Positions 1 through 10,957 of a stretch of DNA of 64,000 nucleotides are shown here, piece after piece (the stretch's first letter is position 1; each line of letters opens with the position of its first letter). The stretch is taken from NCBI RefSeq assembly GCF_904849725.1, contig NC_058519.1:536618316-536682315 (forward strand), in the 5' to 3' direction. A model generated the notes under the pieces. The model was not told the origin of the DNA. It saw only the letters and a program-made list of their open reading frames with translations, and did not search any database. Both the position numbers and the translations under genes were made by a program. The DNA comes from Hordeum vulgare subsp. vulgare. Lineage: Eukaryota; Streptophyta; Magnoliopsida; Poales; Poaceae.

Positions 1-167
1 ATCCCATGCTCCACCAGCTGCAGCAGGTCCCCCTCCATCACCGTGGAGGGGAGGAAGTCGCCCTGGATCCACCCCGCCGGCAGCGGCCGCTGCCGCCGCT
101 GAGCAGGCGCCGCCGTCTTCCCCTTCTTCTTCCTCGCCTCCATCTTGCTGGTCTGACCCTTGGTCAT
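1..167 (-). CDS. Partial antisense ORF of element T (putative gypsy-type transposon protein)
   Basis: An ATG at 167-165 on the minus strand opens a frame that stays open for 55 codons to the left edge of the window. The product begins with a basic stretch rich in K, R, Q and A. Then comes a Trp-containing segment (GWIQGDF, then STV and DLLQLVEHG) that resembles the start of the putative gypsy-type transposon family (Pfam Transposase_28); this is from memory. The ORF runs opposite to the LTR, as do the antisense ORFs of Tat-lineage elements. It has a TATA-like box about 130 bases upstream. The function of this family is not known. The rest of the gene is outside the window. Confidence 0.55.
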   Translation of the reverse strand, partial: MTKGQTSKMEARKKKGKTAAPAQRRQRPLPAGWIQGDFLPSTVMEGDLLQLVEHG

Positions 168-294
168 GGCGGCAGCTGCGAGCCCTCGAGAGGAAGGAGA
201 AAGAAGGAGTGTAGAAGCGCTGGAGGTGGCGAGAAGGATGGAGCAGGCAAGAGCAAGGGATTCGGCGAGCGTAATGAAGAAGCCTCGCCACCGA

Positions 295-305
295 GATTTA
301 AATAG
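295..305 (-). promoter_or_regulatory. TATA-like box for the antisense ORF
   Basis: The minus strand reads CTATTTAAATC here, 128 bases upstream of the antisense ATG. A CT-rich stretch follows, as expected for a plant 5' UTR. It suggests the antisense ORF has its own promoter independent of the LTR. This is sequence inference only. Confidence 0.4.
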
Positions 306-687
306 GGTTCCGACTGGGTCACTAGAGGGTGGCCCCGAAACCTTATCCTCCCGACCCACCACGGCCATATTAGTGGAGAGGTTGAAGGCGCGAGAATCAA
401 GGCGTCAGGCGCTACTCGAGCGCGCTAGCGTCATCCCCGCTGAGCGCGCGGAAACCAAAATTTGAGGATCCCGGAAAATTCGCCGTTGTCAGTTGACCGG
501 TCGCGTCAGAAGATGCCGCCGAAGCACTCGGCTCCCGACAGTCTGTTTCGCGAGTACTTCCACTCGGATCATGATCAGAAAGGTCAAAATGGACCGAGGC
601 AAGCAACGCCCAAGCCAAGTCTGTTCCAGTCGGATCCAACTTCAAACATCGCTTCGTCGTTTCAACCCCAATCCATTCGGGGACTAA

Positions 688-1244
688 TGATGGGGTTATA
701 GTCCTAGGGTAGGGTCATAGGCCTGCCCTGTAGGTCCTACCCAAGGACTACCCCTCGCAAAGGACTAGACCCTTAGTCAGCTCCGACTGAATTAAGGAAT
801 CCCTGCCATCCAGTCGGTAATTTACCCCCGATCGTCCAGTCGGAGACTAGCATTCGGAGCATATCAGGCTAACCGACTGGATACCACTCGGTACATCATA
901 ACCCCCTGGAGGGAAACGGTCGTACGTTTCCAGGTACATTTATTAGCATTTCGGATGCACGTTACCTGTAACGTACACATTCAATCGCCACTACTCCACC
1001 CCTGTACCGGAACCGTTCTGGAGGGCAGCACATTCTATATAAGCCACCCTCCCCCACTGGTAAAGGGGTTAGCAATTCACTGTAATCCTATTTCCACTCG
1101 ACAACAAAGCTCCCTGAGCACTGAGACGTAGGGCTATTACCTCCACCGCAGAGGGGCCTGAACTCATACATTCTCGCCGTAGCTAGGACTGTGCCCATCC
1201 TTTTCGTACCCTACACATCTACTGTCAGGCTTATACCCACGACA
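688..1244 (+). repeat. 3' LTR of element T
   Basis: The LTR starts TGATGGGG directly after a purine-rich tract (CATTCGGGGACTAA, 674-687) that can serve as polypurine tract. It ends in GACA, giving the usual TG...CA termini over 557 bases. A TATA box (CTATATAAG, 1035-1043) is followed by a C-rich stretch, typical of a plant LTR promoter. The base after the LTR starts B-type LTR sequence, so ATATC at 1245-1249 would be the target duplication; its partner is outside the window. Confidence 0.7.
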
Positions 1245-2095
1245 ATATCCTTGTAAGTCTCTCCGAGTCTTGGGTTTTGTTTGGCCAACTAGATCTATGA
1301 TTCTTGCAATGGGAGAAGTGCTTGGTTTTGGGTTCATACCATGTGGTGACCTTTCTGAGTGACAGAAGGGGCAGCAAGGCACACATCATGTTGTTGCCAT
1401 CAAGGGTAACAAGATGGGCTTTTATCGTAGATATGAGATTGTCCATCTACATCATGTAATCTTGCTTAAGGCGTTACTCTGTTCTTTTGGACTTAATACA
1501 CTAGATGCATGCTGGATAGCGGTCGACGTGTGGAGTAGTAGTAGTAGATGCATAAAGTATCGGTCTACTTGTTTTGGACATGATGCCTATAGATACAATC
1601 ATTGCCTTAGATAACGTCACGACTTTGCATGGTTCTATCAATTGCTCGACAGTAATTCGTTCACCCACCGTCTACTTGCTTTCATGAGAGAAGCCACTAG
1701 TGAATACTACGGCCCCCGGGTCTATTCACAACTATCGTCTCCACTTTCACTTTTACTTTGCTTTGTTTACTTTTTGCTTTCAGTTCTCACTTTGCAAACA
1801 ATCTATAAGGGATTGACAACCCCTTCATAGCATTGGGTGCAAGCTCTTTGTGTTTGTGCAGGTACTTGTGACTTGAACGCTCCTCCTACTGGATTGGTAC
1901 CTTGGTTCTCAAACTGAGGGAAATACTTACCGCCACTGTGCTACATCACCCTTTCCTCTTCAATGGAACACCAACGAAGGCTCCAAGGTCGCGGGGAAAT
2001 CCTTTGCATATTTGCCAAGGAAGTCCCTATAGGTGTAGCCGTAGGAGCAGGATTCCTCGCGCCGTTGCCAGGGAACGTCTGTTGTCGCAGTAGCA
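1245..2095 (+). repeat. Right part of the 5' LTR of element B
   Basis: This segment aligns with 10,108-10,957 of B's 3' LTR with scattered substitutions. The first ~755 bases of the LTR are absent because element T joins here. The LTR ends GTAGCA, followed by a 10-base spacer and the primer site. A PBS-like 18-mer lies inside the LTR at 2057-2074 (16 of 18 identical to the consensus). Confidence 0.8.
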
Positions 2096-2105
2096 GAAGG
2101 ATTTC

Positions 2106-2123
2106 TGGCGCCGTTGCCGGGGA
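2106..2123 (+). other. Primer binding site of B (tRNA-Asp)
   Basis: TGGCGCCGTTGCCGGGGA is fully complementary to the 3' end of plant tRNA-Asp, the primer known for Athila-lineage elements. It begins 10 bases after the LTR end; the same spacing is seen in D and E. Confidence 0.85.
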
Positions 2124-2181
2124 GGAGAGATCAAGTCAAGATCTATCCAAGTAGGTGTCACAAACTCATCTCTTGTATTTA

Positions 2182-5100
2182 TGTAGCGACCCGACTCAAA
2201 ACGAGTCAAGCCTCTGTGTATCTGTGCCATCCCTGGATCAGTATGCTGGCACACACAGTACATCAATGTATATATCAAAGTGCAATCACATGTAAAATAT
2301 CGTAAAACTGATATATACCTTAAATATCTCAGCGGAAGCAGTCAAGGGAGTGGAGTCCCAATAAACACCAACGGCAAGTTGAGTGTAGACCGTAACCCTG
2401 AATCGTACTCTTACTCGTCGAAGAAAAATATCTGCAACATAAGACGTTGCAGCCGTGTAGGTCAGCATATTGAATATGCCGGCAAGTCACATAAGAGAGG
2501 GGTGAAAAGTAATCATCTATACTATATGCATATATGGCAGGTGGGGCTATAAGTTTTTAGCGAAAAAGCAAGTTTTCTCCTACATCAAGAGAGGGCTAAA
2601 AGCAAAATGTTACTACATTCTTGGTGTTAACGAGATGGTTCCGCCAACCAATTCTCGTACCCGAGTTTTCAATAATTCCCACATCAATATTATTATAATG
2701 GTGTTGAGAAATCCAGATAACTTCAGTTCCTTTGGCTCAAGTTGTCCATGACCGTGGACACGGCTAATCGATTAGGTTTGAGTACTCTGCAGAGTTTTGC
2801 ACACGTTCCCCACAAGATTTGATCGCCTCCGTGTTTGTCCTCGCACTTCAGGGTGTTTGAAGACCGGATGATCAAAACATGGTCTTTCAACGGGTCCCTC
2901 TGAATCCCTGTCGGTGCCCATCCATTCCTACCGTTCTTCTACATCTGCTAGCACCGCCTGTCCAGAGTCGCCGCGTTGTCCAACCAAGCCAGAGCCCATA
3001 ATGACTTGTGGCTGTGCAGGTAAGCCTTGGGTCTTGAAAATATATGTCCGTCTCTTTGAGCCTGGGTGAAGCTTTCCGCAGGATGTCATGGCCGTCCCCA
3101 GCATCCCGGGTCATCCACTGGGTTCTCCAGGGAGCCGATCAACCGTCCTTCACCAAGAGTTGCACTGCGTCATGAGGTCTTGAAAATCTTGTCTTAACCG
3201 GTCTTGATTATTTAATCAACCTCGCATCACTCGTGTTATGCACTCAACCGAAATCCCGTCTACTCAAGCATAGCAATATGAAATTTGTCGTCCCGGGGCC
3301 AAGTATCGGGGTTCTTGTGTGCCTACCACATGATACTACAATCTATACTAAAATTTCCAAGTACCTACTCAGCATGCAATTGGGCATAGGATGGTAGAAC
3401 TACGATGCATAAAACATAGGTGATAGTATGATCAAAGTGACTTGCCTAGTGATGTTGACGAAGAAGAATTTCTCGAGAAATAACTTGATAGACTACTCGT
3501 CACTCTCCGATGAAATCTATGTAACAAACATATCATTCACATAAGCACTCATACTAGCAATCATTCTAGCAATCAAAACAAAAGAGAGAGCGAATAGGAA
3601 TCCGAAGGAAACTTCAAATAAGACTAGGGAGTCTTCTACTACATCAAACACTAATATAGTTTTTTTTTGTCTAACAGAAAATAATAACAAGGAACTAAGA
3701 TTTAAATTTAACTAAGATAAAATAAAGTATTTTTCACAAAACTATTTGAAAGTATTTCCAAACGGGATTTGAAACAGTGGAGAAACCAATTGCAAGTTAT
3801 TAGGGAACTAGAATTGATTTCATGATAACATATAAAAGTAAAATCAAAACTTGTTGCAAACCTACTGTTAACTAACATAAACAAAAAATAATAATTCTGA
3901 AATATAAAAGAAAATAATTTAAAAGCAATTAAAGAAAGTAAATTAGTCACAATCCTAAAAGAGGTGAAACAGAAATTGTTTCACAAGAAACCATAAGCTA
4001 AAGTACTCAAACAAATCTGAACTTTTTACCACTGATAAATAAGATCACTAGTGATCAGTAGCAAAAGGAATCAAATTAAAATCTATTTTTAAACTCCTGG
4101 AATAGGCAAAACAAGGTTTGAACTAAATCTGATCTAATTCAAATTTGAAAATTTCCAACATATACAAATTATAAGTTTCTAAAAACTACATAAAAATTGT
4201 GATCTACTGGAAAACGAATCAACTCTATTGGAGTTGTGGATCAAAAGTTATGAGCCAAACAAAATTGGAACTTTCTCTGTTTTCGAATTAAACAGAAAAA
4301 AAATGAATAAAAGCTAACTAATGAACGGGCCACGTGGCGATCTCTGGTTGGCTTAGACCTGTGCGCTGCGGTGCTAAACTAACAAACGTCCGCACATTAG
4401 AAGAAAACGGTTTGGCTATTAAGTGATCTATTAGGGGCCTTAGGATCAAGATCTAACGGTAACCAACAAAAAAATCACAACAAAGAGGTGAGAGAGGTTT
4501 CTCACGTTGCTGTCAGGGGAGGTTTCCTCCCGCGAGGTGGACGGCGGGGTGAGCAGCTCCGGCATGGGGGGAGGGGGGTCGTCGGCGGGGGTGGGGACGG
4601 CGGAGGAGGGGAGGTTCGGCACTTGGGGAGGTTGGCGCTTGGGGAGCTCCGGTCGAGGTGGAGACGCAGGCTCCTGGTGGCTCCTACTTCCTGTAGATGG
4701 TCGGCGAGGTGGTCCTGCAGGGCCAAGGGGGCGATGAGGTGAGGGGTGGAGGCGATGTGGGGGTGCAGCGGGAGGGGTAGGAGGTGGCGGGGAGTGCCTG
4801 GGCGCTGGAGGAACTTGGCACGGGCGATCCAGGAGAGCTCCTGGTTTTGGTGGTGGCCGACTCCGGCGAGGAGGCGGGGGTGACGGGGCGGAGCTTGGGC
4901 AGGGCGGCGGCGGGGTGGAACGGAGTGCGGCGACAGGGGTAGTATTTATAGGGGGAGAGGGGGCCTCGGGAGGGAAGGAAATCAAGGCTGCCATGGCAAG
5001 TACTGGCTCGCTGGGAGAAAAGGAATCCCACGGGAGAACAGGGAAGGAAGGAAGAAGAAGAGGAAAGGAAAGAGAGAGAAGAAAAAAAAGTGGGAAAGAA

Positions 5101-5798
5101 AAAAAAGAAAGAAAAAAAAAGAATAAAGAAGAGCACGTGCGTGGGGGTTGAGGTGCGTGGGAGTTTTGGCCAGAGATCCTGGCGATGGGATCTAGCCCGA
5201 GAATATCTCTTGCCCCTTTTTTTAACAGAAATTAAACGAAAATAAAAGGAAACAAATAAAATAATTAATATAGGGTATTATATACCAAAAAATTCAGAAA
5301 ACTATCCTCTACTCGATTAACATTTTTCCAAGGCAAAAATAAAAACTTTTTTAAAAATGTTTTTCAGAAAATCCCCTAAATGCTTTATTTCTTTTTGGAA
5401 ATTATTTTCACAATAAAACTTTGGCTTTCTTGGCTCAAAATATTTCAAAAGTGCCCCTGGTTTTGGAGGGTCATATTCCTCCTCTCTTTCTTGCTTGCAA
5501 GAATTATTTTCCGGCACTTCTTGTACGAAGAAAACAAATAGAAATGCAAAAGAAAATTTTGAAAGAATTCAAATGCAAATCTTCGTTCAAATTCTTTATA
5601 GTTGAAGAAGTCACGTCATCTTCTCTCTTTGATTTTAAATGTTTGAATTTGAATTCACCAGAGAAGGGGAAAGTCATTTTATTCCCTCTCATTCAAAAGT
5701 TTTGAAAAGTTTCAAATTTCACTCAAGTTTCAATCACTCAATCAAACAAACAATCATTCTAATAGTTATTTTAAGATTCCAAAATTTGGGATGTTACA
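2182..5798 (-). repeat. Solo LTR of a Gypsy element inserted in B
   Basis: This 3,617-base block starts TGTAGCGACC and ends GATGTTACA. It is flanked on both sides by the 5-base duplication ATTTA (2177-2181 and 5799-5803), and removing it restores the leader as seen in D. There is no second LTR, PBS or coding domain, so it is a solo LTR. On the minus strand it begins TGTAACATCCCAAATTTT and has a TATA box (CCTATAAATACT, about 4940-4951) followed by a C-rich transcribed region. Minus is therefore the likely orientation, with U3 of ~850 bases. The long proline-rich frames inside (4446-5136) are compositional and not genes. The length fits Tekay-type LTRs; the family is not certain. Confidence 0.75.
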
Positions 5799-5960
5799 AT
5801 TTACCTTTTTTGCAAGTTGCCTCTCATTTTCCTCTCCCCCACTTCACATTTTCCCTTTTTTCCTTTCTCCTTTGCCGTTTCCTTTTGCCTTTTTGCCGTT
5901 CTCTTTTGCCCGCTTCACTCGCTTACTTCCTGCTCGCTTGTGTGTGGGATAGTCCATCAA

Positions 5961-6643
5961 TGGCTAGACCCACTACTCCAAATGATACCCCTAAGAACGA
6001 AGTTCTCAATTTCAGGCGGAATGAGGAAGAAAATTTAAAGGACGCTTGGTACAGGATTTGCAATGCTCAAAATAGATCTACTCGTAAGCAATCCACTACC
6101 GTTCTTCTTCGCAGTTTTTATGTTGGAATCTCTCCTTGGAATAGGTATATCCTTGATACCATCGTTCGCGGGAATTTTTTGGGGAGCCATGTTGTTGACT
6201 CCTATGGAGCTATCATGAATTTGGTAGGCTCACCCCCGCTCATGGTTAATGGAACTACCTTGACCTTGGAACACGTGATGCAAAGGCTTGACGCTATTGA
6301 AAACAAAATTGCCACAATTGAACTTATTGAGGGTTTGGACAGAAAGATCCATAATCAAATTACTCAGTACGGATCCAAAGTGGGAATGGTCTTGAAAAAA
6401 TTAAGGGAGAAGGAACCTATAGTTATTGATTCCTCTAGAATTGGCAAACTAGAAGATGTCATAACCAACTTGGGTTCCGCTTTTGCCGCTGTGCAAAATA
6501 CTCCAAATCTCACTCTCAAAAAGACCGTCAAATCTGTTTTTGTTCCTAAAGCTAGTGGTGACTCATCCAATAAAGATGAAGATCTTAAGATGATAAATGA
6601 TCACGCTACTTATGGTTTGAGCACCAAAGATGACTATACGTGA
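5961..6643 (+). CDS. Gag-like ORF of element B
   Basis: From the ATG at 5961 (start MARPTTPND) an intact frame of 227 codons ends in TGA. Residues ~10-80 contain NEEENLKDAWYR and, further on, ISPWNRYILDT, resembling the Athila-type gag segment (ExLxDAWxR ... LxxxxRxxLD). I take it as a gag-derived capsid-like protein. The middle is rich in I, E and K (about residues 95-170) and may form a coiled coil. No zinc knuckle or protease follows. The open frame extends upstream to 5639, but that part lies in leader and solo LTR, so I chose the ATG after the leader, where D and E also begin a MA- ORF. D and E do not carry this gag-like ORF. Confidence 0.6.
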
Positions 6644-9336
6644 TTCCATCACCTTTTGCCTAGCTAAGGGCGTTAAACAATAGTGCTTGTTGGGAGGCAA
6701 CCCAACGAATCTATCCTTTTTCTTTCTGTTTTGTGTTTTCCACACTTTCATAATTCTGTTATGATTGTGTTTTTTGTGTTTCTTTTTGCGTTTGTGCCAA
6801 GCAAAACCGTTATGATTAGTCTTGGGGATGATCGTTTGGTCATGCTGGAAAAGACAGAAACTTTCTGCTCACGAAAAGAATTTTCATTTTTTTCTGTAAG
6901 AGCTTTTGAGTTGATTCTTTTTTCTGCTGATTTCTACACAAATTCTTTAGGCTATCGTAATGTTTCAGAATTTGTGACGTATCAGAAGTATACGAAGTAT
7001 ACAGATTGCTACAGACTGGTGTTGTTAACAGATTCTGTTTTTGTTGAGTTGGTTGCTTATTTTGATAAAACTATGGATAGTATCGGGGGGTATTAGCCAT
7101 GGAAGATTGAAAATACAGTAACCCAACATCAACATGAGTAGAATTTAAGTTTGCTACAGTACCTAAGGAAGTGGTGGTTTGCTTTCTTATACTAATGTTA
7201 TCACGAGTTTCTGTTTAAGTTTCGTGTTGTGAAGTTTTCAAGTTTTGCGTGAAGTTCTTATGGACAAGAAGATAAAGAGTGGCAAGAGCTCAAGCTTGGG
7301 GATGCCCAAGGCACCCCAAGTTGATTCAAGGATGTCGTAAAAGCCTAAGCTTGGGGATGCCCCAGGAAGGCATCCCCTCTTTCGTCTTCAATCCATCGGT
7401 AACATTACTTGGGGCTATATTTTTATTCACCACATGTTATGTGTTTTGCTTGGAGCGTCTTGTATCATAGGAGTCTTTTATTTTTGTTGTGTCACAGTCA
7501 TCCTTTCTGCACACCTAGAGAGAGATACATGCACTCACCATGATTTTGTCGAGCTTCACTTATATCCTTTGGTTAGACAATTCAGCTCACATGTGCTTCA
7601 CTTATATATTTTGAGCTAGTTGATTTTGCTCTATGTGCTTCACTTATATCTTTTAGATCACAGCGGTGCGTGGCTTGGTAGTTGATCTATGCTATGATAG
7701 TAGTCTCAAAAGGGGTGGTTATCCAAAGGGATATGAAAACTTCCACCTTCATGTGCATTGAATAGTTAGAGAAGTTTGATTCATCTCAATTAGTTTTGAG
7801 TTGTGGTTGTGGTAATATTGAAGTTATATTAGTAACGTGTTGTGGATCTAGAAATACTTGTGTTGAAGTTAGTGATTCCCGTAGCATGCACGTATGGTGA
7901 ACCGCTATGTGATGAAGTATGAGCATGATTAGTCTATTGATTGTCATCCTTTGTGTGGCGGTCGGGATCGCGTGATGGTTTATACCTACCAACCCTTCCC
8001 CTAGGAGTATGCGTTGAATGCTTTGTTTCGATTACTACTAAAACTTTTCCAACAAGTATATGAGTTATTCATGACTAATGTTGAGTCCATGGTTTAGATG
8101 CACTTTCACATTCCACCATCACTATCTTCTTTAGTGTCGTGCAACTTTCGCTGGTGCACAAAACCCACCATATAGCCTGCCTCAAAACAGCCATCATACC
8201 TGCCTACTATGGCTTTTTCAAAGCTATTCCGAGATATATTGCCATACAACTACCACCATGACATGTGCCACCACTTCTACATTGCCATTGCATGATCATA
8301 AGATAGCTAGCATGATGTTTCCATTGATGTCTATGCCATGCTAGATCATTGTCACGGTACACTACCGAAGGCATTCCATATAGAGTCATCATTGCTCTAA
8401 GTTTTGAGTTGTAAGTGTGATGATCATCATTGATGGCGCATTGTCCCATGTGAGGAAATAAAAGAGGCCAGCAAAGCCCATTTACAAAAAGAGGCCAAAG
8501 ATGCCCACCAAATATATATATATAAGAGGCCAAAGAGCCCACCAAAAAAATGATGAGAGAAAAAGAGAGAAGGGACAATGCTACTATCTTTCCACACTTG
8601 TGCATATTAAGCACCATGATCTTCATGATTGAGAGTCTCTCGTTTTGTCACCACCATATAGCTAGTGGGAAATTTTCATTATGTAACTTGGCTTGTATAT
8701 TCCAATGATAGGCTTCCTCAAAATTGCCTTAGGTCTTCGTGAGCAAGCAAGTTGGATGCACACCCACTAGTTTTCTTTAAGATCTCTCACATACTCTTAG
8801 CTCTAGTGCACCAATTGTATGGCAGTCCCTGCTCATTCACATTGATATTTATTGATGAGCATCTCCATAGCTCATTGATATGCCTAGTCAATGTGACCAT
8901 CTTCTCCTTGTTTGTCGTGCAACCTCCATCACACTCCACACCACTTATAGTTCTAAAACCATGGCTCACGCTCATGTATTGCGTGAGAGTTGAAAAAGTT
9001 TGAGAAAGTAAAGGTGTGAAAACAATTACTTGGCCAATACCGAGGTTGTGCATGATTTAAATTTGTTGTGCAAGGATGATAGAGCATAGCCAGACTATAT
9101 GATTTTGTAGGGATAACTTTCTTTTGGCCTTGTTATTTTGAAAGTTCATGATTACCTTGCTAGTTTGCTTGAAGTATTATTGTCTGCACGTCAATAGGAA
9201 ACTATTGTTTTGAATCTAATGGATCTGAACATACACGTCACATAAGAGGAGTTACAAAGGACATCTATGCTAGGTAGCATGAAAGCATCAAAAATTCATT
9301 ATTTATCACTTCCCTACTCGAGGACGAGCACGAGTT
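6644..9336 (+). other. Non-coding 3' region of element B
   Basis: This AT-rich region carries no ORF conserved with D or E. It starts with a segment shared by B, D and E (GGGCGTTAAACA near 6668) and includes the hairpins at 7292-7377. Diverged copies of a CTTCACTTATATCTTTT motif lie near 7555-7655; these correspond to the 41-base minisatellite of E. The rest shows nothing I recognise. Confidence 0.55.
7292..7377 (+). other. Two conserved hairpins with PPT-like motifs (element B)
   Basis: The first hairpin pairs CTTGGGG (7295-7301) with CCCCAAG (7314-7320). The second pairs GGGGATGCC (7353-7361) with GGCATCCCC (7369-7377) over a 7-base loop. Each is entered by AAGCTTGGGGATGCC (7292-7306 and 7347-7361), nearly identical to the polypurine tract at 9337. 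The same arrangement is found in D (31,538-31,622) and E (49,682-49,766). Confidence 0.6.
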
Positions 9337-9351
9337 AAGCTTGGGGATGCT
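9337..9351 (+). other. Polypurine tract of element B
   Basis: AAGCTTGGGGATGCT lies immediately before the 3' LTR start. The identical 15-mer precedes the 3' LTRs of D and E. Confidence 0.7.
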
Positions 9352-10957
9352 TGATACGTCTCAAACGTATCTATAATTTTTGATGGTTTCACGATGTTAT
9401 CTTGTCAACTTTGGATGTTTTATATACCTTTTATATCTTTTTTGGGACTAACTTATTAACTCAGTGCCAAGTGCCAGTTCCTGTTTTTTCTGTGTTTTTG
9501 ACTCTTTTCAGATCTGATTTTGGAACGGAGTCCAAACGGAATAAAATCCCTGAAATATTTTTTTCCAGAACAGAAGAAGATCGAGAGGCTTGAGGGCCAA
9601 CGCACGGGGCCCACATGGAGCCCACAAGCCATGTTGCCGCGGCTAGGGGGGGCGCGACAACCAGGCTTGTGGCCTCCCTGGCGCTCCACTGCCCTAGCTC
9701 TTTGGCCTATAAATTCCCTAAAATTGCAGAAAAAATCAGGGCATCCGCGAAAACACTTTTCCGCCGCCCCAAGCTTCTGTTTTCGTAAGATCTCATCTGA
9801 AGACCCTTCCGGGTGCCCTGCCGGAGGGGACTTTGGAGTTGGAGGGCTTCTACATCAACATCATCGCCTCTCCAATGACTCGTGAGTAGTCCACTTCAGA
9901 CCTATGGGTCCGTAGTTAGTAGCTAGATGGCTTCTTATCTCTCTTGGATCTTCAATACAAAGTTCTCCATGATCTTCATGGAGATCTATCCAATGTAATC
10001 CTCTTTGGCGGTGTGTTTGTCGAGATCCGATGAATTGTGGATTTGTGATCAGATTATCTATGAATTATATTTGAGTCTTTGCCGATTTCTTATATGCATG
10101 ATTTGATATCCTTGTAAGTCTCTCCGAGTCTTGGGTTTTGTTTGGCCAACTAGATCTATGATTCTTGCAATGGGAGAAGTGCTTGGTTTTGGGTTCATAC
10201 CGTGTGGTGACCTTTCCTAGTGAAATAAGGGGCAGCAAGGCACACATCTTGTTGTTGCCATCAAGGGTAACAAGATGGGCTTTTATCGTAGATATGAGAT
10301 TGTCCATCTACATCATGTCATCTTGCTTAAGGCGTTACTTTGTTCTTCTGGACTTAATACACTAGATGCATGGTGGATAGCGGTCGACGTGTGGAGTAAT
10401 AGTAGTAGATGCAGAAAGTATCGGTCTAGTTGTTTTGGACGTGATGCCTATAGATACAATAATTGCATTAGATAACGTCACGACTTTGCGCAGTTCTATC
10501 AATTGCTCGACAGTAATTCGTTCACCCACCGTCTACTTGCTTTCATGAGAGAAGCCACTAGTGAACACTACGGCCCCCGGGTCTATTCACAACTATCATC
10601 TCCACTTTCACTTTTACTTTGCTTTGTTTACTTTTTGCTTTCAGTTCTCACTTTTCAAACAATCTATAAGGGATTGACAACCCCTTCATAGCGTTGGGTG
10701 CAAGCTCTTTGTGTTTGTGCAGGTACTTGTGACTTGAACGCTCCTCCTACTGGATTGATACCTTGGTTCTCAAACTAAGGGAAATACTTACCGCCGCTGT
10801 GCTAAATCACCCTTTCCTCTTCAAGGGAACACCAACGCAAGGCTCCAAGGTCACGGGGAAATCCTTTGCATATTTGCCAAGGAAGTCCCTATAGGCATAG
10901 CCGTAGCAGCAGAATTCCTAGCGCCGTTGCCAGGGAAGGTCTGATGTCGCAGTAGCA
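9352..10957 (+). repeat. 3' LTR of element B
   Basis: A 1,606-base LTR runs from TGATACGTCT to GTAGCA. A TATA box (TATAAAT, 9709-9715) lies ~360 bases in. A PBS-like 18-mer (10,919-10,936, 16 of 18) lies near the end. It directly abuts C's RT sequence at 10,958. Confidence 0.85.

Larger units (their letters stand above)
1..1244 (+). mobile_element. Element T: 3' end of a Tat-like Gypsy retrotransposon
   Basis: The plus-strand 3' end of an LTR retrotransposon enters from the left edge. It consists of about 690 bases of internal sequence carrying an antisense ORF, a purine-rich tract before the LTR, and a complete 3' LTR. The LTR ends exactly where the sequence becomes homologous to the middle of element B's LTR, so T most likely inserted into B's 5' LTR and its own 5' half lies outside the window. 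Placement in the Tat lineage is an inference from the antisense ORF next to the 3' LTR, an arrangement known for that lineage. No pol is visible here. Confidence 0.65.
1245..10957 (+). mobile_element. Element B: non-autonomous Athila-type Gypsy retrotransposon
   Basis: B has the right part of its 5' LTR (1245-2095), a tRNA-Asp primer site (2106-2123), a leader, one gag-like ORF, a long AT-rich 3' region, a polypurine tract and a full 3' LTR (9352-10957). Without the inserted solo LTR its internal region is about 3.6 kb, matching D (3.8 kb) and E (3.7 kb), which share its LTR and 3' region. It has no protease, RT, RNase H or integrase, so it must depend on an autonomous relative. It lies inside C: the 3' LTR abuts C's truncated RT gene. 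Sabrina-type is my tentative family guess. Confidence 0.8.

Noticed and set aside
4446..5136. Long proline-rich frames on the minus strand
   Set aside because: They lie wholly in the GC-rich transcribed part of a solo LTR, overlap each other in different frames and show no domain.
6683..7096. 137-codon frame in element B
   Set aside because: The matching regions of D and E are not open in this frame, so it is not conserved coding sequence.
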